7,740 bases of DNA from the NCBI GenBank assembly GCA_005882415.1, contig VBAE01000179.1, positions 1-7,740 of the forward strand, given 5' to 3'. Source of the stretch: Alphaproteobacteria bacterium (GTDB lineage Bacteria > Pseudomonadota > Alphaproteobacteria > Sphingomonadales > Sphingomonadaceae). A program made the position numbers and the translations under genes. Shown one piece after another: positions 5,116-7,740 of this stretch; position 1 is the stretch's first letter, and each line of letters begins with the position of its first letter. The notes under the pieces are model-generated. The model saw only the letters and a list, made by a program, of their open reading frames with translations, searched no databases and was not told the DNA's origin.

Positions 5116-5933
5116 CTTACCGCGGCCCCCGACATCGCCCGGACGATATGCTTCTGGAACAGGATGTAGACGATGAAGATCGGGATCGACGCGAACACCG
5201 CCTGCGCCATCAGGAAGCCGAGGCCGCTGGTCTGCGCATAATTCATCTGCGCCGAAGCGAGGCCGACGGTGAGGGTGAACATGTTGCCCCGGGTCGCCGA
5301 GATCAGCGGCCACCAATAGCTGTTCCACGAGGCGAGGAAGGTGAACACGCCGAGCGTCGCCTGCGCCGGCATGGTGAGCGGCAGCAGCACCTTCCAGAAG
5401 GTGGTGAGGCGCGAGGCGCCGTCGAGCATCGCCGCTTCGTCGAGGTCGCGCGGAATGCCCCGGAAATATTGGGTCATGAAGAAGACCCCGAAGGGCCCCG
5501 CCAGGCCCGGGAGGATCAGGCCCGGATAGGAATTGTGGAGGCCCAAGTCGGCAAACAGCCGGTGCTGCGGGAGGATCACCGCCTGCTCGGGGATGGCGAG
5601 GCCGAGCAGCACGAACACGAAGAGCGTCCGCCGGAACGGGAATTCGAGCCGAGCGAAGCCGTAGCCGGCGAGCGAGCAGAGCGCGAGCACCCCGAGCGTC
5701 GTTCCCGTCGAGACGATGACGCTGTTCAAGAGCCAGCGGAACACCATGTTGCCGTTCAGGATCGAATGGTAGTTTTCCAGCGTGTAAGGCGCCGAGAAAG
5801 CGGTGCCGCTGTCGCGCATCAGCTCGCTGTTCGCCTTCAAGGAAAGCAGCACCGTCCACAGCAGAGGCGCGACGACGATCGCCGCGCCCAATGCGACGGC
5901 GATCCAGGCCAGCGGCGAGACCCGGGCCCGCAT
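5112..5933 (-). CDS. ABC sugar transporter permease, MalG/UgpE type
   Basis: The 273-residue inner-membrane permease has about six hydrophobic segments, starting with SPLAWIAVALGAAIVVAPLLW (6-26), then about 69-90, 104-122, 137-153, 193-212 and 243-260. The EAA loop that docks on the ATPase is EAAMLDGASRLTTFWKVLLPL (166-186), matching EAAxxDGA....F..I.LP of the binding-protein-dependent permease family. ASWNSYWWPL (201-210) matches the conserved segment after this loop in MalG-like subunits. The ATG at 5933 shares one base with the stop of the other permease (TGATG), and GGAGG at 5941-5945 lies 7 nt upstream, giving both coupling and its own ribosome site. The open frame continues to 6662 in the wrong frame of the preceding gene; that extension is not coding. 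Confidence 0.92.
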   Translation of the reverse strand: MRARVSPLAWIAVALGAAIVVAPLLWTVLLSLKANSELMRDSGTAFSAPYTLENYHSILNGNMVFRWLLNSVIVSTGTTLGVLALCSLAGYGFARLEFPFRRTLFVFVLLGLAIPEQAVILPQHRLFADLGLHNSYPGLILPGLAGPFGVFFMTQYFRGIPRDLDEAAMLDGASRLTTFWKVLLPLTMPAQATLGVFTFLASWNSYWWPLISATRGNMFTLTVGLASAQMNYAQTSGLGFLMAQAVFASIPIFIVYILFQKHIVRAMSGAAVR

Positions 5934-6808
5934 CAGCGCTCCTCCGCCCGCCCCGCCGTCCAGTACTGGACGAAGGTGACGGCGAGGATCAGCACGAACA
6001 GCACTTCCGCGGCGGAGGCGGCGTAGCCCAATTCCCAGCGGCCGAAGGCGATCTCGTAGATGAGGAGCACGACCGGCCGCGACGATCCGCTCGGCCCGCC
6101 GGCGGTGAGCAATTGCGCCTGGCCGAACAGCTGGAGCTGCGCCGCGGTCTGCAGCATGATCACCAGGATCACGGTTCGCCGGAGCGAGGGAAGGGTGACC
6201 CTTCGCAACGTCGTCCACCGCCCCGCACCGTCCAGCGCGGCGGCTTCGTAAATGTCGCCCGGGATCTGCTGGAGGCCGGCGAGGAACAGCATCATCGGCA
6301 GGCCGAGCGACCACCAGATGGTGGTGATGGCGAGCGCGGGGATGGTGAGATTGGGGTCGCTGAGGAACGGGATCGGCTCCGCCCCCACGGCCCGCGCGCC
6401 CAATGCGACCAGGCCGGCATCGGGCGTCAGGATGAACCGCCAAATCAAGGTCACGATCGTCACCGACAGCACGGAAGGCGCAAAGAACAGGCCGCGGAAC
6501 AGGCCTGCGGTTCGGCTGGAGCTGTTCAGCGCCAGTGCGAGCGCAAGCGCGATCAGGGTCAGCGCCGGCACGATCATCAGCGTCAGCTTGAACGTGTTCA
6601 TCAGCGCCTGGTGGAAGATCGGGTCCGCCACCAGACGGCTGTAATTGCCGATCCCGACCCACCGGCCGCCGCCGAACAAATCGGCGCGCTGAAAGCTAAT
6701 CAGGATTCCGCGAAACAGCGGGTAGATGAGCAGCGTCACATAGAAGAACAGGAACGGCCCGACGAAGGCGAAGCCCGCCCAGCGTCCGCGGGCGGTTGCT
6801 GCGCTCAT
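5933..6808 (-). CDS. ABC sugar transporter permease, MalF/UgpA type
   Basis: The 291-residue inner-membrane permease begins with a short cytoplasmic tail and a first helix (AGFAFVGPFLFFYVTLLIYPLF, 11-32) typical of the UgpA class, followed by the conserved periplasmic WVGIGNYSRLVADPIF (50-65). Further hydrophobic segments lie at about 73-95, 105-127, 155-177, 212-232 and 265-281. The EAA loop is EAAALDGAGRWTTLRRVTLP (188-207), which contacts the ATPase. Late residues LLTAGGPSGSSRPVVLLIYEIAF (233-255) match the conserved end of this family, and the length is normal. The ATG at 6808 overlaps the ATPase stop (ATGA, 6808-6805). No clear Shine-Dalgarno precedes it, so it probably relies on coupling. 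It pairs with the downstream MalG/UgpE-like subunit as a heterodimer. Confidence 0.92.
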   Translation of the reverse strand: MSAATARGRWAGFAFVGPFLFFYVTLLIYPLFRGILISFQRADLFGGGRWVGIGNYSRLVADPIFHQALMNTFKLTLMIVPALTLIALALALALNSSSRTAGLFRGLFFAPSVLSVTIVTLIWRFILTPDAGLVALGARAVGAEPIPFLSDPNLTIPALAITTIWWSLGLPMMLFLAGLQQIPGDIYEAAALDGAGRWTTLRRVTLPSLRRTVILVIMLQTAAQLQLFGQAQLLTAGGPSGSSRPVVLLIYEIAFGRWELGYAASAAEVLFVLILAVTFVQYWTAGRAEER

Positions 6809-7740
6809 GCCGCGGCGGCTTCGGCGTGGTAGCCGGCGCCATCGGGGCCGAACAGGTGGGCGCCGCTCCCCTCGATGCGCAGCCCGATGCTGTCGCCGAT
6901 CCGGACCCGGCTGTTCCCCTCATCCTCGGCGGTGATCGCAAGGCCGTCCGACAGATGCGCGTAAACCAGGGTACGGTCGCCGAGCCGCTCGACCAAATCC
7001 ACCTTGGCCACCGTGGTCGCCGAGCCCGCCGCCGCGACGGTGACGCTCTCGGGCCTCAGGCCGAGCTGCAGCCCCTCCTCCGCCGGAAGCGCGGCGCGCG
7101 GCACCCGAGTCTCCACCTCCGATCCGTCGCCGAGCCGGACGGTAGCGAACGGCCCCTCGCTCCCCACGATCTCGACCTCGGCCAGAGTCATCGCCGGCGA
7201 TCCGACGAAGCGCGCAACGAACACGTTCGCCGGCCGGCTGTAAATCTCCATCGGCGGCCCGACCTGCTGGATCGTGCGGTCGTTCATGACGAAGATGCGG
7301 TCGGCGAGAGTCATCGCCTCGGCCTGGTCGTGGGTGACCATGATCACCGCCGCGTCGACCCGCTGGCGAAGCTGGGCGAGCTCGACCCGGGTCCGGGTGC
7401 GGAGCGCCGCGTCGAGATTCGACAAAGGCTCGTCCAGAAGGAATATTTTCGGCTGTTTCACGATCGCCCGGCCGATCGCGACGCGCTGGCGCTGGCCGCC
7501 GGAAAGCTGGCCCGGCTTCTTGTCGAGATGGGCGTCGATCTCGAGCACCCGCGCCGCCTCCTCGACCCGCGCGTCGATCTCCTCCTTGGGCACCTTCGCG
7601 ATGCGCAGCCCGAACGCCATATTCTCGCGCACCGACATGTGCGGGTAGAGCGCATAATGCTGGAAAACCATCGCGATTCCGCGGTCTCCCGGCGGGAGCT
7701 CGTCGATCCGAACCCCGTCCAGCCACACCTCGCCCTCGTC
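6805..7740 (-). CDS. ABC sugar transporter ATPase, MalK/UgpC type (5' end outside window)
   Basis: The last 311 residues of the ATP-hydrolysing subunit are present; the frame runs open to the window edge. A GTG at 7728 is an internal Val codon, not the start: the residues DEGE before it continue the family's conserved '...GE(V/I)..DG' stretch. The Walker A loop and first 50 or so residues lie beyond base 7740. Visible, numbered from the first residue in the window, are the Q-loop (MVFQHYALYPHMSVREN, 24-40), signature LSGGQRQRVAIGRA (79-92), Walker B KIFLLDE (98-104), D-loop SNLD (107-110) and H-loop His137 in MVTHDQAEAMTLADR. After FVGSPAMTL (178-186) comes the C-terminal TOBE-type regulatory domain found in CUT1 ATPases. 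The ATPase powers the two permeases. It is the first of the four operon genes seen here; the promoter must lie outside the window. Confidence 0.93.
   Translation of the reverse strand, partial: DEGEVWLDGVRIDELPPGDRGIAMVFQHYALYPHMSVRENMAFGLRIAKVPKEEIDARVEEAARVLEIDAHLDKKPGQLSGGQRQRVAIGRAIVKQPKIFLLDEPLSNLDAALRTRTRVELAQLRQRVDAAVIMVTHDQAEAMTLADRIFVMNDRTIQQVGPPMEIYSRPANVFVARFVGSPAMTLAEVEIVGSEGPFATVRLGDGSEVETRVPRAALPAEEGLQLGLRPESVTVAAAGSATTVAKVDLVERLGDRTLVYAHLSDGLAITAEDEGNSRVRIGDSIGLRIEGSGAHLFGPDGAGYHAEAAAA

Noticed and set aside
3856..5169. Long plus-strand open frame (437 codons) opposite the binding-protein gene
   Set aside because: It is antisense to a gene with clear family motifs and a lipobox, is rich in Arg/Pro/Ala/Gly and Asp without domain features, and is an expected by-product of GC-rich codons.
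5116..5859. Upstream extension of the binding-protein frame to 5859
   Set aside because: The extension overlaps the MalG-like permease in another frame and is Arg/Pro/His-rich. The GTG at 5115 gives a proper lipoprotein signal and the usual 4-nt overlap.
5934..6662. Upstream extension of the MalG-like permease frame to 6662
   Set aside because: It lies inside the MalF-like permease gene in another frame and has no membrane or domain features. The ATG at 5933 has GGAGG 7 nt upstream.

Overview
This window is a high-GC chromosomal segment from an alphaproteobacterium, most likely a sphingomonad (Sphingomonas or a close relative). The lineage call is an inference. It rests on GC-rich codon use throughout, the sorbosone-dehydrogenase and EF-hand neighbourhood, a small secreted Gly/Ser/Thr-rich protein with a C-terminal YPxCS...CIQ motif, and inverted GGTCACCCCTCCACCA / TGGTCCCCCTCCCC intergenic repeats of a kind common in that order.

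Layout. Positions 1-54 are the last codons of an upstream plus-strand gene. It overlaps by 4 nt (ATGA) with a PQQ-type sorbosone/glucose dehydrogenase-family lipoprotein (51-1415, +). That gene converges, with only 4 nt between stop codons, on a minus-strand pair: a secreted EF-hand protein (1420-2043) and, upstream of it, a small conserved-looking hypothetical protein (2066-2326). A 74-80 nt divergent spacer separates that pair from a secreted protein of unknown function on the plus strand (2407-3117). Between this gene and the next minus-strand gene lies a structured inverted repeat (about 3120-3253), which probably terminates both converging transcripts. The minus-strand gene at 3261-3665 encodes the short Gly/Ser/Thr-rich exported protein.

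The right half (3802-7740, minus strand) is one tight CUT1-type carbohydrate ABC importer operon, transcribed right to left. It holds an ATPase of the MalK/UgpC type (cut by the window end), a MalF/UgpA-like permease, a MalG/UgpE-like permease, and last a substrate-binding lipoprotein. Junctions are ATGA (4 nt), TGATG (1 nt) and GTGA (4 nt), so translation is probably coupled along the unit. The four proteins make a complete importer: the binding protein captures a sugar or oligosaccharide, two permeases form the channel, and the ATPase drives it. The substrate cannot be read from the sequence.

No phage, IS, CRISPR, tRNA or rRNA was seen, and no stretch over 300 nt lacks a gene. I did not find a clearly new system. 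The points most worth following are the binding protein (last in the operon, lipidated, with a cysteine pair near the N-terminus), the intergenic inverted repeat, and the two uncharacterised small proteins.
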